A stretch of DNA of 64,000 nt. Origin: Halobacterium noricense (lineage in GTDB: Archaea; Halobacteriota; Halobacteria; Halobacteriales; Halobacteriaceae). Below the pieces are notes generated by a model. It ran no database searches and was not told the origin of the DNA. It saw only the letters and a program-made list of their open reading frames with translations. A program made the translations under genes and the position numbers. Shown one piece after another: positions 48,335 through 56,298 of the stretch; the first letter of the stretch is position 1; the number at the start of each line of letters is the position of its first letter. The stretch spans positions 1,984,001-2,048,000 of the forward strand of contig NZ_CP089468.1 of NCBI RefSeq assembly GCF_021233435.1, in the 5' to 3' direction.

Positions 48335-48560
48335 AGAGCGAGCATCCGCGAGCGAGGGGTCTAACGAGCCCGAGCGAAGCGGTTTACCGCGCGAACCGAG
48401 TGAGCGCGGGCCGACGACCGACCAGAGAGGGGCGGCGGAGCCGTCCCTCAGGCCTGCGGGCGACTCGCGGGTCGCCCGCAGACAACGGGAGGGAGGAGTG
48501 CTTTTTCAGCAAGTTTTTGCAAGCGAGGGAGCGGCAGTGACCGAGCGCTGGAAAAAGTGC
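48335..48560. repeat. Intergenic element D3 (panB 3' side)
   Basis: This 226-base stretch between convergent genes contains a long hairpin, tgcgggcgact-cgcggg-tcgcccgca (about 48457-48480), and a gggcgg...ccgtccc hairpin. Near the end it carries ctttttcagcaagtttttgcaagcgag (48500-48526), related to the D1 core. It continues to the panB stop codon. Terminator function for panB is plausible. No gene is seen. Confidence 0.5.
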
Positions 48561-48561
48561 G

Positions 48562-49374
48562 CTAATAGAGAGAATCCACGTCTTCCTCGACGTGACTGTG
48601 CTCCTCGCTGGGGAACTCCCCGGATTCGACCGCGTCGACGTAGCCCTCGACGGCGTTCTCCATCTCCGTTTTGACGTCGCCGAACTGTTCGGCGAACGGC
48701 GGACTGCGCTCGGAGAGCCCGATGGCGTCGTCCACGACGAGCACCTGGCCATCTGTGCCCGGGCCAGCACCGATGCCGATGGTCGGAACGTCGAGGGCGT
48801 CCGTGACGTCGCTGGCGACGTTCGCGGGGACGTGTTCGAGCACGAGCGAGCACGCGCCCGCGTCCTCGTGCTCGCGCGAGAGGTCGAGGATGCGTTTGGC
48901 GGCGCTCTGGTCGGTTCCCTGCCGGAAGTAGCCGCCGAGTTGGTTGACGTGCTGGGGCGTCAGCCCGAGGTGGGCCATCACGGGAATCCCGAGGTCCGTC
49001 AGCCGGTCCGTGAGTTCGACCGTGTGCGGGCCGGATTCGAGTTTCACGGCGTCGGCGTTCGCCTCCTTCAGCATGCGGCCGCAGTGCTCGATGCTGTCGG
49101 CTTCGTCCGCTCCGAAACTCAGGAACGGCATGTCTGCGACGACCACGGCGTCCTCGGTGACTCGGGACACTGCGCCGGTCGCACTCGCGACTTCGTCGAC
49201 GGTCACGGGGAGCGTGGTGTCGTAGCCGAGCTTCGCGTTGCCCATGCTGTCGCCGACGAGAATCACGTCGACGCCCGCGTCGTCGACGACGCTAGCGGTC
49301 GGCGCGTCGTACGCGGTCAGCATCGTTATCGGCTCGTCGCCCGCGTTCCGGCGGACGTCTCGGACGGTCGGCAT
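48562..49374 (-). CDS. panB: 3-methyl-2-oxobutanoate hydroxymethyltransferase PanB
   Basis: PanB makes ketopantoate from 2-oxoisovalerate and 5,10-methylene-tetrahydrofolate (or its archaeal analogue), the first step to coenzyme A. The 270-residue protein has Met-Leu-Thr-Ala-Tyr-Asp-Ala-Pro-Thr-Ala (about 18-27), metal-binding Val-Gly-Asp-Ser-Met-Gly-Asn (about 39-45), Asp-Met-Pro-Phe-Leu-Ser-Phe and catalytic Leu-Glu-His-Val-Pro (about 178). Gly-Ile-Gly-Ala-Gly is near 200. The last 25 residues are acidic. ATG at 49372-49374 is supported by family alignment. Confidence 0.94.
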   Translation of the reverse strand: MPTVRDVRRNAGDEPITMLTAYDAPTASVVDDAGVDVILVGDSMGNAKLGYDTTLPVTVDEVASATGAVSRVTEDAVVVADMPFLSFGADEADSIEHCGRMLKEANADAVKLESGPHTVELTDRLTDLGIPVMAHLGLTPQHVNQLGGYFRQGTDQSAAKRILDLSREHEDAGACSLVLEHVPANVASDVTDALDVPTIGIGAGPGTDGQVLVVDDAIGLSERSPPFAEQFGDVKTEMENAVEGYVDAVESGEFPSEEHSHVEEDVDSLY

Positions 49375-49437
49375 ACTTCGTGGTCGCGCCGGCGTCGTGA
49401 TAAACGTACGCGAACCGGGCCGCACAACGGGGAAGTT

Positions 49438-49701
49438 ATGCTGGGGGCCGCCATGCTTTCGCGTGTGCCGGAGTTACAGGAGGAGACCGACCCGGAGGGT
49501 GTCGACTACGGCTGGGTGATGCAGACGACGTTCGTGCTCACCATCGTCGTCGGCGCGCCTGCGGTGGTCGTTCTCTCGCTATTCTACACGCTGCCGACGT
49601 GGGCCGCCCGGGTGTCGTTCGCGGTGCGCGTCGGCGCAGTCGTCTGGCTACTCACCGCGCTCGCGACGTACTGGTACGCGCGCCGGAACGTCGAGGAGTA
49701 G
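49438..49701 (+). CDS. DUF5822-like two-helix membrane protein
   Basis: The core Glu-Glu-Thr-Asp-Pro-Glu-Gly-Val-Asp-Tyr-Gly-Trp-Val-Met-Gln-Thr-Thr-Phe, followed by two hydrophobic helices, matches a haloarchaeal membrane family (DUF5822, from memory). Start codons at 49438, 49453 and GTG 49465 are all possible; the last would begin at Pro-Glu-Leu-Gln and best fits relatives. Length is 87 residues from the first. Function is unknown. Its stop abuts the convergent HAD gene. Confidence 0.75.
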   Translation: MLGAAMLSRVPELQEETDPEGVDYGWVMQTTFVLTIVVGAPAVVVLSLFYTLPTWAARVSFAVRVGAVVWLLTALATYWYARRNVEE

Positions 49702-50220
49702 CTACGCCCAGCGGAACGACGTGCCCGCGCGCTCGGCAGTCACTTCGTCCGAGGCCGAGTCGCCGACGAACAGCGCATTCTCGGGTTCGACGCCGAGTTC
49801 GTCCAGTACCCACGTCAGCGCCCGCGAGTCGGGCTTGCGCGCGGGCACCGTGTCGCGGCCCGCGACCACGCGGAACGAGTCCAGCAGGTCGTGGCGCTCC
49901 AGCGCGGTGCGACACGCGTCCTCCGCGTTCAGCGAGCAGACCGCCGCGGGGGCGTCGAGGCCCGCGAGTTCGTCCGCGCCCGGCAGGCGCTGTGCGCGGG
50001 TCGCACCGTCGCGCTCGTGGCTCGCGATGAGGTCGTGGACGTCACTCCCGATGCCCGCGTCCTCGGCGGCGTCCAGCATCTCCCACATGTCGTACGCGCT
50101 GGGGTCGACGCCTGCCTCGCGGAGCCGCGCGGCGACCTCGCGCTCGACGACCGCCCAGTCGACCGCGAGCCGGACGAGCGTCCCGTCGAGGTCGTAGACC
50201 ACTGCCTCGTAGTCAGTCAC
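49702..50220 (-). CDS. HAD-superfamily hydrolase
   Basis: The 172-residue enzyme has the HAD motifs: Tyr-Asp-Leu-Asp-Gly-Thr-Leu (residues 9-15) with nucleophile Asp, a conserved Ser in Ala-Ala-Val-Cys-Ser-Leu-Asn (about 96), Lys in Ala-Arg-Lys-Pro-Asp-Ser (about 129), and Phe-Val-Gly-Asp-Ser-Ala-Ser-Asp (about 151-158). It is probably a small-molecule phosphatase (phosphoglycolate phosphatase-like). Substrate unknown. It is complete, with start ATG at 50218-50220. Confidence 0.9.
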   Translation of the reverse strand: MTDYEAVVYDLDGTLVRLAVDWAVVEREVAARLREAGVDPSAYDMWEMLDAAEDAGIGSDVHDLIASHERDGATRAQRLPGADELAGLDAPAAVCSLNAEDACRTALERHDLLDSFRVVAGRDTVPARKPDSRALTWVLDELGVEPENALFVGDSASDEVTAERAGTSFRWA

Positions 50221-50262
50221 GACTCCGCGTAGGCTGTCCCGAGGCTTAGCAACTTCGGTGGG

Positions 50263-50547
50263 TCAGTCGACGAAGCCGAACCCCTCTGCTTCGAGTTCGT
50301 TGCTGACGTGGCCGCTGCCGCGGTCCGTAATCACGTAGTAGTCGTCGGTGTCCGCGAACGTCCGCACGAAGTTGTCCTCGTCCAGTTCCGCGAGTGCGGC
50401 GTCCACCTCGACGGCGGTCGGCGCGTCGTCGAGTACAGCGTCGAGGTTCGTCGCGACCACGTCCGCGGTGACGGCGACGCCCGCCTGGTGGAGCACCCGC
50501 AACACGGGTTCGACGACGTCGCGCTGCCAGTCCTCGGTGTCGGTCAT
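50263..50547 (-). CDS. Small winged-helix-like haloarchaeal protein
   Basis: The 94-residue protein is helical then beta: Val-Leu-Arg-Val-Leu-His-Gln-Ala-Gly-Val-Ala-Val-Thr, Val-Asp-Ala-Ala-Leu-Ala-Glu-Leu, then Val-Arg-Thr-Phe-Ala-Asp-Thr-Asp-Asp-Tyr-Tyr-Val-Ile-Thr-Asp-Arg-Gly, which resembles a wing. A regulator role is possible but unproven. ATG at 50545-50547 is used. It sits between the HAD and acyl-CoA dehydrogenase genes on the same strand. Confidence 0.65.
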   Translation of the reverse strand: MTDTEDWQRDVVEPVLRVLHQAGVAVTADVVATNLDAVLDDAPTAVEVDAALAELDEDNFVRTFADTDDYYVITDRGSGHVSNELEAEGFGFVD

Positions 50548-50589
50548 GTCCGGGGCGTCGGCGCGCTGGCCCAAAGGTCGTGCGGCCGC

Positions 50590-51711
50590 TCAGTCCAGTA
50601 GGCCGCGCGCGATGACCTCTTTCTGAATCTCGGATGTACCCTCGTAGATGGTCGTAATCTTGGCGTCGCGGTAGAATCGCTCGACGTCGAAGTCGGTGGT
50701 GTAGCCGTAGCCGCCGTGAATCTGGACGGCTTCGTTGGTGACGTCGACGGCGGCCTCGCTGGCGAAGTACTTCGCCTTCGCCGCGGCGTCGCGGTGGTCC
50801 TCGCCCGCGTCCGCCCGCCGGGCGGCGTCGCGCGCGAGCAGCCGCGCAGCCTGCGTCTGCGTCTCCATGTCCGCGAGCTTGTGCCGAATCGTCTGAATCT
50901 CCGAGAGTTGCTGGTCGAACTGCTCGCGCTCGTCGGCGTACGAGAGCGCCGCGTCGAGGCCGGCCCGCGCGAGCCCGACCGCTTGCGACGCGATGCCGAT
51001 GCGGCCCCCAGTCAGGATGTGCAGCGCCGCGGACATCCCCTTGCCTTCTTCGGTGAGCCGGTACTCGGCGGGAATCCGGCAGTCGTCGAACAGCAACGCG
51101 GTGGTGTCGCTGGCGCGCAGCCCGAGTTTGTCTTCCTTCTTCCCGACCTCGATACCCTCTGTGTCCTTGGGTACGAGGAACTGCGTTATCTTGTCGTCGC
51201 CGTCCACCTTCGCGAAGACGATGGCGACGCCGGAGCGCTGGCCGTTCGTAATCCACTGCTTCTTCCCGTTCAGCACGTACTCGTCGCCGTCGCGGACTGC
51301 CTCGGTGGTCATCTGCGCGGGGTTCGAGCCGGCTTCGGGCTCCGAGAGCGCGAACGCGCCGACGGGCCGGCCGTCGGCCATCTCCGGCAGCCACTCGGAT
51401 TTGAGGTCGTCGCTGCCGAACTCCGCGATGCACGACGTCGCGAGGCAGTGCACGGAGAGCGCAGTCGCCACCGACAGCGCGCCGTACGCGACCTCCTCGT
51501 TGACGACGCTGTACGTGAGACTGTCCACGTCGAGGCCGCCGTACGCCTCCGGGACGGTCATCGCGGTCATCCCCATCTCCCCGAGGCCGTCCCAGACGGC
51601 CTCGGGGAACTCCTGCTCGCGGTCGGCGTCGGCCGCCGTCGGGCGAATCTCCTCGGTCGCGAACTCCCGGACGGCGTCCCGTATCTGGCGCTGCTCGGCG
51701 GAGAGGTCCAT
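50590..51711 (-). CDS. Acyl-CoA dehydrogenase
   Basis: The 373-residue flavoenzyme oxidises acyl-CoA to enoyl-CoA. It has Tyr-Gly-Gly-Leu-Asp-Val-Asp-Ser-Leu (about 59), the FAD motif Ala-Leu-Ser-Glu-Pro-Glu-Ala-Gly-Ser (about 122-130), Lys-Gln-Trp-Ile-Thr-Asn-Gly (about 151), Gln-Ile-His-Gly-Gly-Tyr-Gly-Tyr (about 334) and Ile-Tyr-Glu-Gly-Thr-Ser-Glu-Ile-Gln (about 354) with the catalytic Glu. Chain-length preference is unknown. The start is just inside an AT-rich promoter (gaaaaaagg at about 51733). Confidence 0.95.
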   Translation of the reverse strand: MDLSAEQRQIRDAVREFATEEIRPTAADADREQEFPEAVWDGLGEMGMTAMTVPEAYGGLDVDSLTYSVVNEEVAYGALSVATALSVHCLATSCIAEFGSDDLKSEWLPEMADGRPVGAFALSEPEAGSNPAQMTTEAVRDGDEYVLNGKKQWITNGQRSGVAIVFAKVDGDDKITQFLVPKDTEGIEVGKKEDKLGLRASDTTALLFDDCRIPAEYRLTEEGKGMSAALHILTGGRIGIASQAVGLARAGLDAALSYADEREQFDQQLSEIQTIRHKLADMETQTQAARLLARDAARRADAGEDHRDAAAKAKYFASEAAVDVTNEAVQIHGGYGYTTDFDVERFYRDAKITTIYEGTSEIQKEVIARGLLD

Positions 51712-51777
51712 ACACCGCCTTTGCGTCTTGCCTGAAAAAAGGTGACTGATTCCCGGCTGCGAGCCGCGTTCGCCGGG

Positions 51778-52272
51778 CTACTCGTCGCTGAGTTCCACGT
51801 CGAGGCGCGCTTCGAGCGCCGCGACGACCGACCCGCCGACGCTCGCCTGCGTCGCACGCGCCTGCTCGACCGCGAGCAGGTCCGACTCGTCGATGTCGAG
51901 CTCCTCGGCGAGCTCCTCGCGCTGGAGGCCGGCCTCCTGGCGCGCGCGGACGACGCGCTCGCCGTAGTCCGAGACGAGGTACGGGAGCTGGTCGCGCTCG
52001 TAGTCGGTGCCGTTCTCCTCCCAGTGACTGGAGTCGCCGGTCGCCTGGTCGAGCGCGCGGGCCGTGTTCTGTGCGGCCTGCTGCTTGCGTTCCTGGTCCT
52101 CGTCGGGACTCCGGTCGGGGCTCTCGTCGTGGCTGCTCGCGCAGTCGGGGCAGACCGTGAGCTCCGCCCCCGCGACGTCCGCGGTGCGGAGGGAGTCGGC
52201 GGACGACCCGCAGAGCTCGCAGGTCTGTCCGCCCCCGCCGCCGCTGGCATCGCCGGTCGAATACTTCGGCAT
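51778..52272 (-). CDS. MBF1-type multiprotein-bridging factor homologue
   Basis: The 164-residue protein has an N-terminal zinc ribbon with Cys-Glu-Leu-Cys (about 18-21) and Cys-Pro-Asp-Cys (about 41-44). A charged linker follows, then a Cro/Xre helix-turn-helix: Val-Val-Arg-Ala-Arg-Gln-Glu-Ala-Gly-Leu-Gln-Arg-Glu-Glu-Leu-Ala-Glu-Glu (about 106-123) and Leu-Leu-Ala-Val-Glu-Gln. This is the archaeal MBF1 layout. MBF1 interacts with translation or transcription machinery; its archaeal role is only partly known. Confidence 0.88.
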   Translation of the reverse strand: MPKYSTGDASGGGGGQTCELCGSSADSLRTADVAGAELTVCPDCASSHDESPDRSPDEDQERKQQAAQNTARALDQATGDSSHWEENGTDYERDQLPYLVSDYGERVVRARQEAGLQREELAEELDIDESDLLAVEQARATQASVGGSVVAALEARLDVELSDE

Positions 52273-52378
52273 ACCCTGCCGTATGGAGGTGCCGACATTT
52301 TAATACCCCGCTTGCCGGCCGGAACCGCCAGAAATCTCGCGGGCGACAGTTAAGTACCCGCGGCGTCAGCGCTCCCGT

Positions 52379-53641
52379 ATGCCCGCCGACTTCGCCGACA
52401 GCGTCTACCTCGCCTCACTGACCAGCGAGGACGTCACCGACGCCTTCGGAAAGGGGTACGCGACCGCCGCGGAGCCGCCCGCGGTCTCGGGCCTCCTCCG
52501 CAGCCTCGCCGACACGCACGCGTGGGCGACCCGTGACACGGACGTCCTCGCGGCCCTCGACCGCGGCGACTACGTCTTCTTCCACCGCGAGTTCGGCCTG
52601 CGTTGCGTCGGTCAGGTGTGGACGACCACCGCGGACAGCAGCGAGGTCGCCCGCTACACCGACGTCGAGGAGCCCGCCGGCGAGTGGGGCGTCGTCACGC
52701 TCACGAACGTCCAGCCCGCGCTCGACCACGTCTCGTTGCTCTCGCTGGGGATGGACGACGCGCGCCGCGACGACTCACTCTACCGGCTGCCCGAGGCCGT
52801 CGCTGCGGACCTCCGCGCGGAGTACACGACGCCCGCGCGCCTCGTCGAGGACGCGGTCGCCGACCCGCTCGCGTTCGACGTTCCGCCCGGTGGCACGCCC
52901 GGGGACCGTCGACCCGACCCAGAACCGTTCGACGCGAGCGCGCCCGCCGTCACTGGAACCGAGACGGTGCTCGACGCCCACCTCGACGCGCTCGACGGCG
53001 TCCGCGCCGTCGCGTGGCGCGTGCTCGGCCTCGCGGCGTTCCTGCTCGCCGCGACGCTCGCGGTCGTCGCAATCTTCCGCCCGCCGACCGGCTCCCGAAT
53101 CGTGCTCACGGGACCCGTCAGCGTCGGCGTCGCTGCGGTCGCGGTCGGCACGGCAATCGCAGCGGGCGTCGCCGTCCACGCCGCCGTCGCGCCGCGGCCC
53201 GGGCTCGCCGCGTTCACGCGCGAGCAGACTTCGGCTGTCCAGCGCGCGGGCACCAGCGAATCTCACGGCGACGCCGCCACGCACGTCGCGGGGAAAGTCG
53301 AGGCGTTCTGCACGTATCTCGCCGCCCGCACCCGGCGGCTCGGATTCGCCGTCGCCGCTGCCACCGTCGCCGTGCTCGTCGGCTGCGTCTACGTCGCGTA
53401 CGGGCTCGGCGTGCAGGTGTCGCCCTCGGTCGAACCCCTCTCGGCCGTCGCACTCGCGGGCTTCCCGGTGCTCGTCGTCGGCGCAGCGCTGGTCGTCGTC
53501 CGCCACCACGTCCGCGCTGTGCTCCCGGAGCGCTCGACGGATTCTGCGGGTGAGGTCCCGTCGATTCCCGCGGTCTCCGCCGGAGAACGATTGGATGCCC
53601 TGAAGCGCCGTGTTTCGGGATTTGCGGGACGGTTCCGCTGA
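52379..53641 (+). CDS. Hypothetical protein with four C-terminal membrane helices
   Basis: The 420-residue protein has a soluble N-terminal domain (about 1-200) with Tyr-Val-Phe-Phe-His-Arg-Glu-Phe-Gly-Leu-Arg-Cys-Val-Gly-Gln-Val-Trp, reminiscent of nucleic-acid-binding EVE/PUA-like or restriction accessory folds. That resemblance is loose. Two pairs of helices follow (about 215-240, 245-275; 322-346, 350-378). I recognise no family. It has its own promoter gap upstream and no operon partner. Confidence 0.65.
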   Translation: MPADFADSVYLASLTSEDVTDAFGKGYATAAEPPAVSGLLRSLADTHAWATRDTDVLAALDRGDYVFFHREFGLRCVGQVWTTTADSSEVARYTDVEEPAGEWGVVTLTNVQPALDHVSLLSLGMDDARRDDSLYRLPEAVAADLRAEYTTPARLVEDAVADPLAFDVPPGGTPGDRRPDPEPFDASAPAVTGTETVLDAHLDALDGVRAVAWRVLGLAAFLLAATLAVVAIFRPPTGSRIVLTGPVSVGVAAVAVGTAIAAGVAVHAAVAPRPGLAAFTREQTSAVQRAGTSESHGDAATHVAGKVEAFCTYLAARTRRLGFAVAAATVAVLVGCVYVAYGLGVQVSPSVEPLSAVALAGFPVLVVGAALVVVRHHVRAVLPERSTDSAGEVPSIPAVSAGERLDALKRRVSGFAGRFR

Positions 53642-53726
53642 CGGGTAGGGTCGCACAGCAGTTGTTCTCAGACGTTTGGAAACAGGGGGGTTCATTTACC
53701 GGGAGCGAGCATACGCTCAGGTAGCG

Positions 53727-53885
53727 ATGAGCGCCAGTGAGGAGTTCACCTTCGTCTGCCCGAGTTGCGGGGAGTCGATGGCAGTCAACCCCTCGATGCG
53801 GGACGCCCTCGTGGAGAACGGGTGCGTCGTCTGCGGGGCCTCGGTCACCACCGAGGCGTTCTCCCCGACCGACGCGCCCGAGTAA
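53727..53885 (+). CDS. Small zinc-ribbon protein
   Basis: The 52-residue protein has Phe-Val-Cys-Pro-Ser-Cys-Gly-Glu-Ser-Met (about 9-18) and Cys-Val-Val-Cys-Gly-Ala (about 33-38), forming a four-Cys zinc ribbon. Haloarchaea encode many such small zinc proteins. The function is unknown. ATG at 53727 sits next to a GCGATGAGC context; longer starts are improbable. It has no overlap with neighbours. Confidence 0.8.
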   Translation: MSASEEFTFVCPSCGESMAVNPSMRDALVENGCVVCGASVTTEAFSPTDAPE

Positions 53886-53997
53886 CGACTCCGTTCGACG
53901 GTTCGCTCCTCGCTGGCAGTACGTACGCCCGTACGCGTGTCCGGGTTTTCCGCACTCCAGATGGGCAAGTATAAAGATACTGCCGAACAAGCACGAC
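53886..53997 (+). promoter_or_regulatory. Promoter region of PNPOx-fold gene
   Basis: The gap has an AT-rich core, aagtataaagatac (about 53967-53980), about 20-30 bases before the ATG at 53998. This fits an archaeal TATA element and a nearly leaderless transcript. Confidence 0.5.
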
Positions 53998-54462
53998 ATG
54001 TCTACGATGGCCCTGGAGAAGCAGACCGAGATGACGCAGTCGGACACCGACGCGCTCCTCGGCCGCCACGAAACCGGCGTGCTCTCGCTCGCCCGCGACG
54101 ACGACCCGTACGCGATTCCCATCTCCTACGGGTACGACGCCGACGACCGCACGTTCTACCTCCGGCTGGTCTCCACGCCGGAGAGCGAGAAACGCGAGTT
54201 CCTCTCCTCGAACCCCGACGCCCGCCTCGTCGTCTACGAGGAGGACGAACCCACCTACCAGAGCGTCGTCGTCACCGGCACGCTCGCCGGGATTCCTCGC
54301 GACGAGATGACCGTCGAGCACGTCGAACAGTACGGCGAGGCGAAACGCCCGCTGTTCGAAATCTGGGGCGAAGCCAAACCCGACCTCGACATCAAGCTGT
54401 ACGAACTCCGCGCCGACACCATCAGCGGCCGCCACATCGAACTCTCCGAGCGCCACGACTGA
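53998..54462 (+). CDS. Pyridoxamine 5'-phosphate oxidase-fold (FMN-binding split barrel) protein
   Basis: The 154-residue protein has the split-barrel pattern Gly-Val-Leu-Ser-Leu-Ala-Arg (about 27-33), Tyr-Ala-Ile-Pro-Ile-Ser-Tyr-Gly-Tyr (about 38-46), Lys-Arg-Glu-Phe-Leu (about 65) and Val-Val-Val-Thr-Gly-Thr-Leu. The family binds FMN, F420 or heme-related ligands; the one used here is unknown. Residues 3-20 are helical. A strong TATA-like region precedes it. Confidence 0.85.
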   Translation: MSTMALEKQTEMTQSDTDALLGRHETGVLSLARDDDPYAIPISYGYDADDRTFYLRLVSTPESEKREFLSSNPDARLVVYEEDEPTYQSVVVTGTLAGIPRDEMTVEHVEQYGEAKRPLFEIWGEAKPDLDIKLYELRADTISGRHIELSERHD

Positions 54463-54541
54463 CCGCGCTGCTTCTCCCGGGCCCCCTTCCTGTTGCGGTA
54501 GACCCGCACGCTCAAGTACGGAGCCAGCCAACGGGCTGCTA

Positions 54542-55189
54542 ATGTCTGGCGGGATTCGCGTCACCGTCGAGTTCCCCGCGCCGGCGGTCTGCCCCGTCGC
54601 CGACCTCTCCGAGCGCGCCAGCACCACTATCAGCGACGTCTCCACGAGCGTCGCGGCCGCCGACTCCGCGGACTGCGTCACCGAGTTCCTCGTCGACGCC
54701 GACGCCGTCCCCGAGGACTACGACGACCCGGTCTTCGAGTACGCCGACCGCCACCTCTACCGCGTCACTCACGACACCGACGCCGACTGCCCCTGCGTCT
54801 GTCTGGGCGAGTTCGACACACCTGTCGACCGCTTTTTCGCACACTCTGGCGACCTCGAAGTCGTCTTCCACGCCGAGAGCTTCGACCAGCTCCAGGCCAT
54901 CGTCAGCGAGTTCCGCGACCGCTACCCGGAGGTCGACATCCAGCGCCTCGTCCGCGCGCCCACCGGTGGCGCCCCCCGCGACACGGTGTTCGTCGACCGC
55001 GGGAAGCTCACCGACCGCCAGCTCGAAGTGCTCCAGACCGCCCACGACATGGGCTACTTCGCCCAGCCCCGCGAGGCCAACGCCACGGATGTCGCCGACG
55101 AACTCGACATTACCCCGTCGACGCTCACCGAGCACCTCACCGCCGCCCAGCGCAAGCTCTTCGCGGACGTGCTCGAAGAAGGGTCCTGA
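54542..55189 (+). CDS. HTH-10 family (bacterio-opsin activator-like) regulator
   Basis: The 215-residue protein ends with the HTH_10 domain: Leu-Thr-Asp-Arg-Gln-Leu-Glu-Val-Leu-Gln-Thr-Ala-His-Asp-Met-Gly-Tyr-Phe (about 157-174), then Val-Ala-Asp-Glu-Leu-Asp-Ile-Thr-Pro-Ser-Thr-Leu-Thr-Glu-His (about 186-200). The N-terminal domain is beta-rich with Cys-Pro-Cys-Val-Cys. HTH-10 regulators are a haloarchaeal expansion. It precedes two further regulator-like genes on the same strand, the nearest about 100 bases away. Confidence 0.88.
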   Translation: MSGGIRVTVEFPAPAVCPVADLSERASTTISDVSTSVAAADSADCVTEFLVDADAVPEDYDDPVFEYADRHLYRVTHDTDADCPCVCLGEFDTPVDRFFAHSGDLEVVFHAESFDQLQAIVSEFRDRYPEVDIQRLVRAPTGGAPRDTVFVDRGKLTDRQLEVLQTAHDMGYFAQPREANATDVADELDITPSTLTEHLTAAQRKLFADVLEEGS

Positions 55190-55292
55190 CTGGCCGCCTC
55201 CCGCAGCGAGCGGCCCGCCCCGCCGTCCTTACTTAAACCCCCCTCGATACCGGGGTCGTACACTCCTCCCCCCGGAGCGCATTCTACGAAAT

Positions 55293-55712
55293 ATGAGTCA
55301 GAGTCAGCTGCCCGCCGGCATCCGTGACCGCGACGACGGCCCCACCACGCACGCCGACGCCGAGAACGTCCAGAACATCCTCGACGCGCTCGACGACGCC
55401 GATTGCCGGACGATTCTGGAAGCCACCCGGGACGCCACGCTCACCGTCAACGAAATCTCCGAGCAGTACGACCTCCCCCAGTCGACGGCCTACCGCAAGG
55501 TCGACATCCTCGCGGACGCCGGCCTCCTCGAAGAGTCGCTGCGCGTGCGCCGCTCCGGCAAGCACGTCAGCGAGTACGACTGCGGCGTCGAGGACGTCAC
55601 GCTCTCCGTCGACGCGAGCGGCGTCGCCCTCACTGTCGACCACGCCGACACCGACGCGAGCGCCACGTTCGCCAACTCCCTCTCCACCCAGACGAATGTC
55701 GCAGACGACTGA
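55293..55712 (+). CDS. ArsR-like winged-helix regulator
   Basis: The 139-residue protein has Ile-Leu-Asp-Ala-Leu-Asp-Asp-Ala-Asp-Cys-Arg-Thr-Ile-Leu (about 28-41), Glu-Ile-Ser-Glu-Gln-Tyr-Asp-Leu-Pro-Gln-Ser-Thr-Ala-Tyr-Arg-Lys-Val (about 54-70) and Leu-Ala-Asp-Ala-Gly-Leu-Leu-Glu. The tail has beta strands. This is a haloarchaeal winged-helix type seen with HTH-10 genes. Its last 17 bases overlap the next reading frame. The start has a purine-rich gaaatatg context. Confidence 0.82.
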   Translation: MSQSQLPAGIRDRDDGPTTHADAENVQNILDALDDADCRTILEATRDATLTVNEISEQYDLPQSTAYRKVDILADAGLLEESLRVRRSGKHVSEYDCGVEDVTLSVDASGVALTVDHADTDASATFANSLSTQTNVADD

Positions 55713-55902
55713 CCGACACAGCCGGTTCGCGTCGCTGTTCGTCGACCTCACCGGCACGGAGACGATTACGCAACCCCAGCGCGACGCCGACTCCCGCCGC
55801 ATCGAAGCCGCCGACGAACGCGACGTCGCGGACTACGTCGCCGACGCCACCCAACAGAGCGGCCTCGACGACGCCATCGACGACCCCGAAACCGACAACT
55901 GA
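55696..55902 (+). CDS. Small protein overlapping the winged-helix gene
   Basis: The 68-residue protein starts ATG at 55696, inside the end of the regulator gene. It begins Met-Ser-Gln-Thr-Thr-Asp-Arg-His-Ser-Arg-Phe-Ala-Ser-Leu-Phe-Val-Asp-Leu-Thr-Gly and is acidic and helical after that. The 17-base overlap argues for translational coupling. No family is recognised. It could be a partner of the regulator. Confidence 0.65.
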   Translation: MSQTTDRHSRFASLFVDLTGTETITQPQRDADSRRIEAADERDVADYVADATQQSGLDDAIDDPETDN

Positions 55903-56092
55903 CGCTCCTCCTGCTGGCCGCGGCGCTGGCGAACTCGCGTGTACGCAGAAGGACAGCAGCGCTGCTGTCGAGTATTACTTTCGCGAGAATTTGCGTGGGT
56001 GATGTCCCAGAGGGGATATCACCGTGCATCGCCGTTTGCCTCCGCGGCTTCGCCGCGTCGGCGTTCGGCGGCGCGTAGCGCCGCCCGAGCGA
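55903..56092. other. Hairpin-rich gap downstream of regulators
   Basis: These bases contain a ccgcggcttcgccgcgtcgg hairpin (about 56042) and a ggcggcgcgtagcgccgcc hairpin (about 56068-56086) just beyond the 3' end of the tRNA gene. They could serve as tRNA or mRNA terminators. No gene is found. Confidence 0.45.
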
Positions 56093-56177
<85 letters not shown>

Positions 56178-56298
56178 TCGCTACGTGCGTTTGCAATCCA
56201 CCGTACCCGCCGACCAATTAAAACCCCTACGATTTGGCCGTCCCCTGCGAGTCGCCGACACGGAAACCGCTATGGGGCGCGCGTCCGAACCGCCGGCC

